A stretch of 64,000 bases of DNA from Clostridiales bacterium (GCA_017545245.1 JAFWPB010000028.1:62001-126000), one strand, 5' to 3'; shown: positions 1-12,352, numbered from the stretch's first letter. Notes: a model not told the origin generated them from the sequence alone. Translations and numbers: made by a program.

Positions 1-44
1 CGGACGTGATGACATGGGACTGGTATCTCATCTCGTAAAGGTAT

Positions 45-95
45 AAAAAACATCCTGTGAAGCCTAGTCCGCTCGAACCATTTTCCACAGGATGT
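45..95 (-). terminator. Rho-independent terminator of the HtrA-family gene
   Basis: On the minus strand an ACATCCTGTGGAA arm pairs with TTCACAGGATGT and is followed by a T-run (TTTTTTATA), about 40 nt after the stop codon. The loop holds a CTAGTCC..CTCGAA string, read on the plus strand, that resembles the loop of the asnA terminator. The 44 bases left of it show nothing I can assign. Confidence 0.8.
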
Positions 96-137
96 GATGC
101 AGTATTTGCTATTCGTTTTTTTGACTGTAAGTTAGGA

Positions 138-1769
138 TCAGCCGGTCGTGCCAGTATGGTTTGCAGCTTCTATTTCTTCTGCCACAGTGACCTCGACCTC
201 TTCTTCCTGGCCCTGACGATAAACTGTGAAGGTGATCTTGCCGCCTACACCGGCTGATTCGATGGCATCTTTCAGATCCGTTGTATCGGTTACCGCTTTA
301 CCATTGATCTTCGTAATGATATCGCCCTCTTTCATTCCGGCCTTGGCAGCAGGACCATCGGCGATGACTTCTTCAATGGAGATACCATCCGGCAGGCCAT
401 AACGCTTCATGCTCTGGGTGACCATCTGGCAATAGACGCCGATGAAGGGTTTCTTGTCGCATCCTTTTTCGATGATGTTATCGATGATGTCACGGACGCT
501 GTTGATCGGGATGGCAAAGCCGATGTTCTCGATCGATGCTTCTGTTGGACTTCCGCTGCTCGAATACTTTGCATTCGTAATACCAATGACCTCACCATAT
601 AGATTGAAAAGAGGACCACCGGAGTTACCGGCATTGATTGCGCAGTCTGTCTGGATAAGATTCATCTTTGCCTTTTCAATCGTGATCGAGCGGTTCAAAG
701 CACTGACGTATCCGGCTGTGAGGGAGAAGGTGAGTTCGCCCAGCGGATTACCGATTGCGATGACATCGTCACCGACATTGAGATGGTCGGAGTCGCCAAG
801 GATTACCGGAGTAAGTCCTTTTGCATCGATCTTCAGAACAGCCAGATCGTTGTCAGCATCGTAGCCGATGAACGTGGCATCATAAGTGTTTCCATCGTAG
901 GTTGCGACCTGGATCTTGGATGAGTTTTCAACAACATGATAATTCGTCACGATGTAACCGTCTTCCGTGAGGATAAATCCTGAACCGGCCGCTGCAGCAG
1001 TGGTCTTATATCCATAGTAGTTGTAATCGATCGATGTCGTGATACCGACTGTCGAATTCACGTTTCCTGCATAGATCTCTGCCGGAGTATGTTTCTCGCT
1101 TGTGTCAACATAGTCCGTATTCAGAGCGGTATAGTCGCGCTTCCCCTCAAGAACAGAAGATGAACCGCCGGATGAAGAGGAGGTTTCGGAACTGGCGGCA
1201 TTATCCTTGCGGACGGCTTTCTTGGCGGCGTCGACGGCTTCTTCCTGGATCTTATCCATGGAGTACTTCGCATAAAGTGTCACTGCGCCTGCTCCGGCTG
1301 CACCGCCGATCAGGCAGAATGCTACAGCTACCGCTGCGATTTTCGCTGCTCCTCCGTGGGATTTTTCTTTCTTCTGTTTCTTTGGCTTTGCTACTACAGA
1401 AGGAACACTTGCATTTTGTACTTGTGTCTGAAACTGTGGTGTCATAGTTGGAACGAGCTGAGGAACCACTTGAGGTGTAAGCTGCGGAACAACCTGTGGC
1501 TGTGGAACTGCCATGGTTGGCGCCGGAGTCGGCTGGGTTTGTGGCATCGGTGCGAGTACCGGCTGTGGCTGGATTTGAGGTTGAACCTGCGGCTGGACTT
1601 GCGGCTGGACCAGATTGGAACCTGGGCGCATCGGTGCAGCAGGCACCTGAGGTGTATATTGTGGCAGTGGTATAGTCGGTATCTGCGGCTGATGAGCCTG
1701 ACCAGCTGTTCTTGTATCATTCGGCGTATTGCCATTAAGGTTACTTCCTTGATAATTGTTCATCGACAT
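138..1769 (-). CDS. htrA: HtrA/DegP-family membrane-anchored serine protease with PDZ domain
   Basis: Envelope quality-control protease of 543 aa. Residues 1-130 are a low-complexity Pro/Gln-rich cytoplasmic segment with repeated PQVQPQ-type units. A Lys-rich stretch and one membrane helix follow (about 143-165), then a Ser-rich linker. The trypsin-like domain shows the full triad: His278 in TNYHVV, Asp308 in NDLAVLKID and Ser383 in GNSGGP. One PDZ domain occupies about 440-535 (FIGVYCQ...GPAAKAGMKEGDIITKINGK). AGGAG lies upstream of the ATG; a second Met two codons in is an alternative start. It is transcribed divergently from the DHH phosphoesterase gene and ends in its own terminator. HtrA proteins of this layout degrade misfolded exported proteins. 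The long Pro/Gln N-terminus is unusual in length and is encoded by internally repetitive DNA (about 1420-1720). Confidence 0.95.
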   Translation of the reverse strand: MSMNNYQGSNLNGNTPNDTRTAGQAHQPQIPTIPLPQYTPQVPAAPMRPGSNLVQPQVQPQVQPQIQPQPVLAPMPQTQPTPAPTMAVPQPQVVPQLTPQVVPQLVPTMTPQFQTQVQNASVPSVVAKPKKQKKEKSHGGAAKIAAVAVAFCLIGGAAGAGAVTLYAKYSMDKIQEEAVDAAKKAVRKDNAASSETSSSSGGSSSVLEGKRDYTALNTDYVDTSEKHTPAEIYAGNVNSTVGITTSIDYNYYGYKTTAAAAGSGFILTEDGYIVTNYHVVENSSKIQVATYDGNTYDATFIGYDADNDLAVLKIDAKGLTPVILGDSDHLNVGDDVIAIGNPLGELTFSLTAGYVSALNRSITIEKAKMNLIQTDCAINAGNSGGPLFNLYGEVIGITNAKYSSSGSPTEASIENIGFAIPINSVRDIIDNIIEKGCDKKPFIGVYCQMVTQSMKRYGLPDGISIEEVIADGPAAKAGMKEGDIITKINGKAVTDTTDLKDAIESAGVGGKITFTVYRQGQEEEVEVTVAEEIEAANHTGTTG

Positions 1770-1932
1770 TGTATCGTCTCCTTTCGTAAGGTGAACTCTT
1801 ATTCACTTGTAAGTATACTCTATCGCGTCAACCTTAAAATTACTTTAAAGTTATTTATGACTGAAAACTTGCTGATTCAATTGGTGGGATAAATGATAGA
1901 ATAGTATAAGATGTTAAGCGGAGGAAATAACG

Positions 1933-3414
1933 GTGAGACTTAGCGAACTTCTTGTTTTTGATGATATCGTTATCCAGTGCCATGACAACCCGGACGCAGA
2001 TGCTTTGGCCTCGGGATATGCACTGTATTTATTCTTTAAAAGAGCTGGCAAAGAGCCATATTTTATGTATCGTGGATTCAATAAGATCGGAAAGAGCAAT
2101 CTTATGATCATGCTCTCCGAGATGGAGATCCCGGTTCATTACGAGCCGGATTTTGACCGCGTTCCGGAACTTCTGATTACCGTTGACTGCCAGTATGGCC
2201 AGCGGAATGTCACGAAGACGGAGGCGAAGAATGTTGCGATCATCGACCACCATCAGGTGACGGTCGAATTGCCGAAACTGTCAGAAGTACGGAGTAACAT
2301 CGGCAGTTGCGCAACGGTAGTCTGGGATCTCATGCGTGAGGAAGGCTTCCCGATCAACGCAGACAAGGTTCTCATGACCGCGTTGTATTATGGTCTTTAC
2401 TCAGATACAAACAAGCTTTCCGAGATGGCGCATCCGCTTGATCGCGATATGTCGGACTCCCTTATGTTTAACGAAGCCTTGATCAAACAAATGAGCAATT
2501 CCAACATCTCGCTGGGCGAACTCTTGATCACCGGAAGAGCTTTTCTCTCAAATGAATATATAGATAAGGACAGGTGCATGGTCGTCGAGGCGGAGGCCTG
2601 TGATCCCTGCATTCTTGGCGTAATCAGCGACTTTGTTCTCGAGACGGACAAGGTCGATGTGTGTGTTGCCTTCTATTCCAGTCCTTTGGAAGTGAAATTC
2701 TCAGTCCGGAGCTGTTCGAAAGAAGTGCATGCCAATGAACTGGCTGCTTTCCTGGCAGAGGGCCTTGGCGGCGGCGGTGGACATCTGTATAAAGCAGGTG
2801 GTACGATCCGTCCGGAAAAGCTTTCTGAACCGGCAAAGGATGTCATCATGAAACGCCTTCACGAGTACTACGAAGCGTATACGATCATGTATGCAAAAGA
2901 TACCGTGCTCGACCGTACTGGCATGAAACTGTATGAAAAGGTGCCGCAGCAGGTTGGTGTTGTCCGGCTGCGCGATATTTTCCCGGAATTTACCAGAGTC
3001 GATATACGTACACTTGAAGGAGATATCAGTACGCAGGTCGAATCGGATACGTTCCTCATGATCGGTATCGAGGGAGAGGTATATCCAATCAAAGAAGAGA
3101 AACTCAGAAGAAGTTACGAGGTCTCCGACAAACCGTATGAGCATACATTTGAGTATGCGCCTTCCGTGAAGAATGCCGTGACCGGGGATCGTTTCGAAGT
3201 CTGCAAATTTGCAAAAGCTGCAGTCGGAAAGGGCGGAGCACGTATCTGGGCAAAACCTTTGACCAATTACGTCAAGCTCTTTACTGCATGGGATGAAGAG
3301 AAGTACTATGCAGGAGTTCCTGGTGACTATATTGCCTGCAGAGAAGACGATGAGCATGATATTTACATCATCCGCTCGACGCTTTTCGACCAGTTGTATT
3401 TTGAAGTGAAATAA
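1933..3414 (+). CDS. DHH/DHHA1-family phosphoesterase (NrnA/RecJ superfamily)
   Basis: Protein of 493 aa. The N-terminal DHH domain shows the metal-binding motif HDNPDADALAS (about 17-27) and the signature DHH at 105-107 (AIIDHHQV). A DHHA1-like domain follows, with a Gly-rich GGGGGH..KAGG segment near residue 280. Relatives degrade nanoRNA, pAp or cyclic dinucleotides such as pApA. The C-terminal 190 residues have no motif I can name and make this protein longer than NrnA (about 320 aa), so the substrate is open. The start is GTG with GGAGG 8 nt upstream. It lies divergent to htrA and ends at a hairpin terminator. Confidence 0.85.
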   Translation: MRLSELLVFDDIVIQCHDNPDADALASGYALYLFFKRAGKEPYFMYRGFNKIGKSNLMIMLSEMEIPVHYEPDFDRVPELLITVDCQYGQRNVTKTEAKNVAIIDHHQVTVELPKLSEVRSNIGSCATVVWDLMREEGFPINADKVLMTALYYGLYSDTNKLSEMAHPLDRDMSDSLMFNEALIKQMSNSNISLGELLITGRAFLSNEYIDKDRCMVVEAEACDPCILGVISDFVLETDKVDVCVAFYSSPLEVKFSVRSCSKEVHANELAAFLAEGLGGGGGHLYKAGGTIRPEKLSEPAKDVIMKRLHEYYEAYTIMYAKDTVLDRTGMKLYEKVPQQVGVVRLRDIFPEFTRVDIRTLEGDISTQVESDTFLMIGIEGEVYPIKEEKLRRSYEVSDKPYEHTFEYAPSVKNAVTGDRFEVCKFAKAAVGKGGARIWAKPLTNYVKLFTAWDEEKYYAGVPGDYIACREDDEHDIYIIRSTLFDQLYFEVK

Positions 3415-3453
3415 GCGCATAGGTACTTCCATGTACCCATGCGCTTTACTGCC
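3415..3453 (+). terminator. Hairpin terminator after the DHH phosphoesterase gene
   Basis: GCGCAT.GGTAC and GTACC.ATGCGC pair immediately after the stop codon and are followed by TTTACT. The short T-tract is the weak part. The TIR gene converges on it from the right. Confidence 0.65.
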
Positions 3454-3501
3454 GTCACAGCACGGATCCTGCTACAGAAGGAAGCAGGATGTGCCGAGGC
3501 T

Positions 3502-6500
3502 TTATAGACCATATGTTGATTTTTGGGCTTCCGAGAGCTGTGCTTCGCCACAGAGTTCGGAAGCTTTTTCAACGAGATCCGAGACACTGTAGTGCGGGAA
3601 ATAGCCGATCTTTGATTCGCTACGGGTCTGATAGGAGACTGCATAGAAGCGGTCTTTGGATGGATAGTATCCGAGGCAGTTCGGGATTGCCGCAATTTCA
3701 TACCAGCTTTCCGTGTCTATGATCGAAAGAGTGGAACTTACTTTGAGATAGAGTTCCGATCCGTCATCTGAGAAGAGATAACTCTTGTTGGAGCTTGCGC
3801 TGTTACCGATAGATATGTTTGTAATACCGAGAAGCTCGCCATTTTGCGGGTTATACCGATATAGTGTACCATCATCAAAAACAGCCAGAAGGATGTCCTG
3901 CTTCTTTACGCGGGCAAACCTTACATCCACACACATTTTACCACTGGCAGAAATCTCAATCGGATCGCCTTTCTTACCGAAAATCATAATGGTGCTTGTG
4001 TCTGTCACAGCCCAAAGATCTCCGGAACAATCAGCGGAAGAAGCAAGTTTCCAGGATTCCGGAAAATCAAGATCCAGAAGCTCTTCGGATTCCAGATCAT
4101 AGTAATAGTCCTCCTCCGTTGCCGAGATGATTACAAGATTGTTCTCCGGCATATACTTCAGAGCGCTGGCGTTCCAAAGATTTCCCATTTCCAGTTCATC
4201 CAGATCGTATGTTACTTTCTTGTCTTTGACCAGATCATAAATGCCCAATTGGTAGTCTTTGTCATTTTCTATCAGATATGCATATTTCCCATCTTTTATG
4301 AGGCTTTTACGGTTCATACTGATGTATTTTCCGTTCAGTTCGATAGTATCCTCTAACTTGCCATCCTCTCCATCATAGATCATAAGTGTGGTTCCTCTTG
4401 CAGAGCTTGTGGCGGCAATATAGATTTTTCCGTCTGAAATTCCAATGATACTAAAGTAGAACGAGTCACCATTGGCCATGATATCTTCTTTCAGGGAATT
4501 CGAGGCAAGCAGTTTGTTTGTCTTTGCGTCGATGATATTCAAGACATGGGAAAGGTCTGATTCTATTGAAATAATGGCCAGAATATCTTCGTTAATCATA
4601 CTTTCTTCAATTGTCCCCCAAATAGTGTCTTTACTAAGAGGAGTAAAGTCGTCATCATATACGCCCGAATTGTAGTAGATGATGTCACTGGAGTAGAAAT
4701 CATTGGAATAGTAGCCCTTCATATAGCGATCACCATTGGAATCGATACCATAACAGATAGTAGCGTCACAGATGGAATCACTGAATACATTAAGAATGCT
4801 GATGGTATCCTTGCCAAAGTTCGACAGCGGAATTCCGTAATTTCCTCCGGAAGTAATAAACACTAATTCGCCATTTTTGTCATTGTCGCTGCAGTCCACG
4901 AGTGAATCTTCCGCATCATAAAGATGTAACATTCCGCCGGTCTTTATATCGAAGATCCCGCAGGTATTTCCACGGTAAAAGGCAATCGCATTACTGGCGT
5001 TAAGCGGAACAAATCCGCTGCCTACAGTTCTTCCTCTTGATACATAAGCACTTGTCCATAGGATCGGGATCGTTTCTGTTTTCACATCCGTGATGTCGAG
5101 ACAAAGAATATTCATATCGATCGTTTGGAGAATAGTCAGTCCGAGAGTGGTGTAATTTATCGTATCCTGGCCTTCCGGGATAGAGGAAACCAGGAAATGT
5201 TTCTCGTCGTACCAGCCTATGTTACTAAACATTGCCGATTCGTAATCATTGACCTTTACTTCAGATGTTTCCAGATCAATGTAACCATAGTATGTGTTTT
5301 TGATAGAATCTGTGGCTAAGAAAGCCATCGCTTTGCCATCCGGGGAAAGTGCACACTTGTTGACAGTAATGGTTGAATGATCCATGGATGACGGGAGTTT
5401 GATCTTATATTCCGCGATCAGTTCTCCGGTTTTGACATCCAGTTTCACAATAGTATTATTGTAATTCGTGGCAAACACAAAAGAGTCGTTGAAGCTTATC
5501 TTGTTCAAACTAGTGAAGATGTTCATGGGCAGCGAATACTCCCAAAGCTCATCTCCTGTTTCTGCATCGATTGACACAATACTGTTCGTGTTTTGCACGA
5601 GTAATGTCTCGTCATCGTAGAAGGCAAAGTCATAAATTACTTTATTTGGATGTTCGATTTCATAAAGAAGCGTAAACTTCTTTGCATCCCAGACATAGAA
5701 ATTGCCGATCACATCGTATGCGGCCAGGTAGGAACCTTCTTGAGAGACAGCGAATTGCTTGACCTCGCCGGGAAGGGAATAGGTGTAGACCGGATTGATC
5801 GTATATCCGTCCAGTGCCGTGTAGGCCAACGTGGCATCTGTCAGTGCGCGGACGGCTTCTGCAGTAACAGGACGGTCACTGTTCTCACCCGGAAGTGCCG
5901 CCATCGCGACAAGCATGGCTTCTGTCCTGTGTTTGCTCTTCATTAAGGTTTGAGACTCATGCGCCAGATAGAGAGACTGGTTTCTCATAGCCTGCTGATA
6001 GTTCTCACGGATCTTCATACTGCTTCGGAACATATAAGCGCCAAAGGCCAGCATGATCGCGAAGATAAGTGTGAAAGCAAGAAGCATTCTCCGGATACGA
6101 TATGCACGGCGACGGTTCATGAGCTCATCATAAGAACAGCCGATGATCGGTGCAGCAAGTCGTGGCAGCTCTTCCTTATCCGCCTGCCGTCTCGGAAGAC
6201 GGTAATCGCAGGAAAGAGGTTCAAGCGGTACCCGCACGGTATGCTCGACCCCGTTCATGTCTAAATATTTTCTTTCTTCAGAAAGAAGCTCTTCCGGAAT
6301 TACTTCGTAAGGATCACCCTCAGCAAGAACAGTGAGGACATGATCTCGTGAATGATGCTGCAGGAAATACTGGATCTCACGTTTGACCCACTGGGACTCC
6401 TTTGTCGAGTTCGAGCAGATAACGATAAGAAAATCCGCATCTTCGAGAGCCGCAGAAATCGTTTCAGACAGGTTGCTTGTGATCGGGAGTTCTTCCTTGT

Positions 6501-6654
6501 CCCGGAAGACTCTATGGATCCGCTTCATGCCGGTCTTCTTCTTGATCTTATCCGGGATGGTGAACCTTTCAAGGGAATGTTGTACATGCTCGGCAATCGC
6601 GGAATCAAGCGGCGCGTGCCGATAAGAAATAAAAGCATTATAATGATCGATCAT
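3502..6654 (-). CDS. TIR-domain membrane protein with large beta-propeller-like region
   Basis: About 1050 aa from the ATG that has AGAGG upstream; a longer open frame to 6717 lacks a site and overlaps the promoter. Residues 5-125 form a TIR domain: it begins YNAFISYRH, and the FLIVICSNS strand is followed by SQWVKREI, whose Glu (about 93) matches the catalytic Glu of NADase TIRs. One helix at about 190-209 (MLLAFTLIFAIMLAFGAYMF) anchors it. About 800 residues with recurrent Y.W/D.K.G beta motifs look like WD40/PQQ-type propeller blades, predicted outside the cell. So a sensor outside may drive a TIR effector inside; this is inference. TIR proteins act in bacterial immunity and in NAD+ signalling, but no partner effector gene adjoins. 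A TTGAAA/TATACT promoter and TGTTCTAT palindromes lie upstream. Confidence 0.8.
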   Translation of the reverse strand: MIDHYNAFISYRHAPLDSAIAEHVQHSLERFTIPDKIKKKTGMKRIHRVFRDKEELPITSNLSETISAALEDADFLIVICSNSTKESQWVKREIQYFLQHHSRDHVLTVLAEGDPYEVIPEELLSEERKYLDMNGVEHTVRVPLEPLSCDYRLPRRQADKEELPRLAAPIIGCSYDELMNRRRAYRIRRMLLAFTLIFAIMLAFGAYMFRSSMKIRENYQQAMRNQSLYLAHESQTLMKSKHRTEAMLVAMAALPGENSDRPVTAEAVRALTDATLAYTALDGYTINPVYTYSLPGEVKQFAVSQEGSYLAAYDVIGNFYVWDAKKFTLLYEIEHPNKVIYDFAFYDDETLLVQNTNSIVSIDAETGDELWEYSLPMNIFTSLNKISFNDSFVFATNYNNTIVKLDVKTGELIAEYKIKLPSSMDHSTITVNKCALSPDGKAMAFLATDSIKNTYYGYIDLETSEVKVNDYESAMFSNIGWYDEKHFLVSSIPEGQDTINYTTLGLTILQTIDMNILCLDITDVKTETIPILWTSAYVSRGRTVGSGFVPLNASNAIAFYRGNTCGIFDIKTGGMLHLYDAEDSLVDCSDNDKNGELVFITSGGNYGIPLSNFGKDTISILNVFSDSICDATICYGIDSNGDRYMKGYYSNDFYSSDIIYYNSGVYDDDFTPLSKDTIWGTIEESMINEDILAIISIESDLSHVLNIIDAKTNKLLASNSLKEDIMANGDSFYFSIIGISDGKIYIAATSSARGTTLMIYDGEDGKLEDTIELNGKYISMNRKSLIKDGKYAYLIENDKDYQLGIYDLVKDKKVTYDLDELEMGNLWNASALKYMPENNLVIISATEEDYYYDLESEELLDLDFPESWKLASSADCSGDLWAVTDTSTIMIFGKKGDPIEISASGKMCVDVRFARVKKQDILLAVFDDGTLYRYNPQNGELLGITNISIGNSASSNKSYLFSDDGSELYLKVSSTLSIIDTESWYEIAAIPNCLGYYPSKDRFYAVSYQTRSESKIGYFPHYSVSDLVEKASELCGEAQLSEAQKSTYGL

Positions 6655-6699
6655 ATTATCCTCTTTTGTGTCACATGGTCTGTGGGTATGCGTGTTTAC

Positions 6700-6728
6700 A
6701 GTATAGAACACCGACAAGTGCTTTTCAA
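6700..6728 (-). promoter_or_regulatory. Promoter of the TIR gene with overlapping TGTTCTAT half-site
   Basis: On the minus strand TTGAAA (6723-6728) and TATACT (6700-6705) are separated by exactly 17 nt. A TGTTCTAT word (6703-6710) overlaps the -10, and an AAAAGCACTT 10-mer (6716-6725) overlaps the -35 and spacer. The -10 is about 45 nt upstream of the start codon. A regulator bound at the word could block polymerase; that is inference. Confidence 0.7.
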
Positions 6729-6815
6729 ATCGTAAATGTCAGAAAAACTACCTCTAAGGTCCTCGTTTCCGCGAGAATTCTGATGCGGCATCCCCTTGCC
6801 GGCTCCAGAAGCGGC

Positions 6816-6941
6816 TGTTCTATGTTTTGTTCTATGCGAAACGTTCTTTTATAGAACAAAACATAGAACATCTTCTTTTACCAGCGATGTTCTATAAGTG
6901 TTCTATGTAAGGTGTGCTTTTTTAGAACAAAACATAGAACA
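6816..6941. repeat. TGTTCTAT hairpin array upstream of the TIR gene
   Basis: TGTTCTATGTTTTGTTCTAT (6816-6835) pairs without mismatch with 6851-6870, a 20-bp stem around a 15-nt loop. A second pair follows: TGTTCTATaagTGTTCTAT (6888-6906) against AGAACA..TAGAACA (6924-6941), with ggtgtgcttttt in its loop. It lies between the end of carB and the TIR promoter. The same word and arrangement recur at 54.4-54.6 kb. No T-run terminator function is evident. Confidence 0.85.
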
Positions 6942-6961
6942 CATTTGATAAGTTGCAAAAA

Positions 6962-6989
6962 GGACTGCCTCAGAATACTGAGGCAGTCC
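6962..6989 (-). terminator. Terminator of carB
   Basis: On the minus strand GGGACTGCCTCAG and CTGAGGCAGTCC form a 12-bp stem with a 4-nt loop followed by TTTTTG, about 30 nt past the stop codon. A classical intrinsic terminator. Confidence 0.9.
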
Positions 6990-7017
6990 CCTGTGCAATC
7001 TGGTTTTGCAAAACGAC

Positions 7018-10236
<3,219 letters not shown>

Positions 10237-10411
10237 GGTCTCTTCCTCGCTTTACATATTAGTCACTATTAAACCTAATAGGCCTTTTTCGCTGGAAATA
10301 TAATAACAGAAAAATAGTGAATGTGATACCCAAATATACAAGATCATAAAGAAAGCTTTTTATGAAAAAGCACAGGATTTGAAAATGCATGAAAAAATCT
10401 TAAAAACGGCG

Positions 10412-10440
10412 TTGACTTTTAACTTTGAGGCGTTCATAAT
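10412..10440 (+). promoter_or_regulatory. Promoter of the mgtE leader transcript
   Basis: TTGACT (10412-10417) and CATAAT (10435-10440) are separated by 17 nt. Transcription should start near 10447, leaving a leader of about 360 nt before mgtE, which suggests control in the 5' region. Confidence 0.75.
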
Positions 10441-10546
10441 TTCAGTAGGTATTCCTTGAAAGAGGGTACTGTTTGTGCGGCGTTTTCCCCGTAAAATCAG
10501 GGGTTGCGGCGCTGCTCCGATTCCAGAAAATGAGGAGGTGACGAAG

Positions 10547-10651
10547 GTGGATAGTTGTGATGGCAGTTATCGAAGGCGTGGCTGTTTTGAGAAAAATGAT
10601 TCAGATGAGAATCACATACGAACGCTTCTTCGTCACGTGCATATTGATTGA
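10547..10651 (+). CDS. Putative 34-aa leader peptide upstream of mgtE
   Basis: A GTG codon 8 nt after a perfect AGGAGG (10533-10538) opens a 34-codon frame ending in TGA. Another in-frame GTG lies three codons earlier, inside the site. The peptide has an Arg cluster (YRRR), then an acidic cluster (EKNDSDEN), then a His-rich end. It sits within the long mgtE leader, 155 nt before the mgtE start. I recognise no M-box consensus (AGGUGAGGCUCC / GCUGCUGCCC). Translation of short leader ORFs controls Mg2+ transporters in enterobacteria (mgtL), where acidic or proline codons sense Mg2+. A similar role here is inference. The leader also has small hairpins, including one just before the mgtE ribosome site (GCCGGCAT/ATGCCG). 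Confidence 0.5.
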   Translation: MDSCDGSYRRRGCFEKNDSDENHIRTLLRHVHID

Positions 10652-10806
10652 AATCTGACCTGCCGGAGCTTCTGGCAGAGAAAGAACGGGAAATGCCCGG
10701 AGCGGAGATAAACCTTCGATTTTGATTTGAACCTTTTTTCACATAACGCTTCCCTTTTTTGCCGGCATCATAATGCCGAAATCAAGCAAAAGGAGGCGGT
10801 TTTCGC

Positions 10807-12201
10807 ATGGAAAACGAGAACAGAACAAGAAGTGTGATCGTCGAGATCGTCAAGCTCATCCGTGGTAATAAGACGGCAAAAGAACTTCGCGAGGCACTCG
10901 AGGATTACCATGACAGTGACATCGCGGACGCGATCGAGCTGATCACCAAAGAAGAAAGACAGAAAGTGTACCGGATCCTCGGCGCCGAGAAGGTGTCCGA
11001 TATTTTCGCCTACCTCGAAGATCCGGAAGAATTCATCGCAGAACTCGATATCGAGAAAGCGGCCCGAATCCTCGAAAACATGGACGCCGACGATGCTGTT
11101 GACGTACTCGAAGAAGTCGATGAGGAGACGCAGAAGAAGATCATCTCCTTGATGGACGATGAGAGCTCCCGTGATATCCAGCTCATCCAGTCCTACGAGG
11201 AAGATGAGATCGGTTCCAAGATGACCACAAACTTTGTCAACATCAGTAACCGTCTGACGATCAAGCAGGCGATGAAAGAACTTATCCGTCAGGCGGATGA
11301 AAACGACAATATTTCCACGATCTACGTGACGGACAGAGAGAATAAGTTCTACGGGGTGATCGACCTCAAGGACCTGATCAAGGCGCGCGCGGAAGTTCCG
11401 CTGGAAGACCTGATCATTACTTCCTACCCGTACGTGCTCGACCACGAAAAGATCGATGAATCCATCGAGAAGATCAAGGACTACGCCGAGGACTCTATCC
11501 CGGTATTAAATGAAGCAGGTAATGTCTTAGGTGTTATCACATCACAGGACATCATCGAGGTCGTAGACGATGAGCTCGGTGAAGACTACGCCCGACTCGC
11601 TGGTTTGACCGCAGAGGAGGATCTGAAAGAGACACTGGCACAGAGCATGAAGAAGCGCCTGCCATGGCTGGTGACGCTTCTTATACTGGGTCTTCTGGTC
11701 TCTACCGTAGTAGGCCTTTTTGAGTCAGTCGTTGCCGAACTGGCAATCGTGGTGTGTTTCCAAAGCCTGATCCTGGACATGGCCGGAAACGTCGGTACAC
11801 AGTCACTCGCTGTAACGATCCGTGTCCTGATGGACGAGCAGCTGAAGACGACCGAGAAGATCAAGTTCGCCCTGAAAGAGATGCGCGTCGGCTTTTTCAA
11901 CGGACTGCTCCTGGGTGCCCTGGCATTCCTTGGAATCGGCTTGTATGTGACCTTTTTCAAGCACTATCCGACAAGCTTTTCCTTCGCGGTCGCAGCGTGT
12001 GTCGGTGGTTCCTTGTGGCTGGCCATGATCGTATCCAGTCTTGTCGGAACGCTCGTCCCGATGTTCTTCCACAAGATCAAAGTGGACCCTGCGGTTGCAT
12101 CCGGACCTCTTATCACGACCGTCAACGACCTCGTCGCTGTCGTGACTTACTATGGCTGTGCGTGGATCTTCCTCATCAAGCTCTTTCACGCGGTAAAGTA
12201 G
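10807..12201 (+). CDS. mgtE: Magnesium transporter MgtE
   Basis: A Mg2+-gated Mg2+ channel/transporter of the inner membrane, 464 aa. The N-terminal helical MgtE_N domain (about 20-125) shows the repeated ...DIADAIELI...ARILENMDADDAVDVLEE pattern. Two CBS domains follow (about 135-255), where Mg2+ closes the pore. Five membrane helices make up the C-terminal MgtE domain (about 280-460), including the conserved AGNVGTQSLAV segment. AAGGAGG precedes the ATG. It is the only gene in its transcript as far as can be seen and is preceded by a long, probably regulatory leader. Confidence 0.97.
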   Translation: MENENRTRSVIVEIVKLIRGNKTAKELREALEDYHDSDIADAIELITKEERQKVYRILGAEKVSDIFAYLEDPEEFIAELDIEKAARILENMDADDAVDVLEEVDEETQKKIISLMDDESSRDIQLIQSYEEDEIGSKMTTNFVNISNRLTIKQAMKELIRQADENDNISTIYVTDRENKFYGVIDLKDLIKARAEVPLEDLIITSYPYVLDHEKIDESIEKIKDYAEDSIPVLNEAGNVLGVITSQDIIEVVDDELGEDYARLAGLTAEEDLKETLAQSMKKRLPWLVTLLILGLLVSTVVGLFESVVAELAIVVCFQSLILDMAGNVGTQSLAVTIRVLMDEQLKTTEKIKFALKEMRVGFFNGLLLGALAFLGIGLYVTFFKHYPTSFSFAVAACVGGSLWLAMIVSSLVGTLVPMFFHKIKVDPAVASGPLITTVNDLVAVVTYYGCAWIFLIKLFHAVK

Positions 12202-12352
12202 GCCGTTTCTTTTCAAGCAGACAAAAGATCTGAAAGGTGTGGTGAAAACTGCACCTTTTCGTTTTTTGCCATTTTGGACGAATATGGTACTATTGAAAAA
12301 GGGTCTGGGGGATGGATAGATAGTAAAGCCCGAAAACAGGAGACATTTTGCT

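Noticed and set aside
1356..1892. 178-aa plus-strand frame opposite the htrA N-terminus
   Set aside because: Produced by the repetitive Pro/Gln codons on the other strand; no site or domain.
10447..10806. M-box (ykoK) riboswitch
   Set aside because: Location fits, but I cannot find the conserved AGGUGAGGCUCC and GCUGCUGCCC strings; a covariance search would decide.
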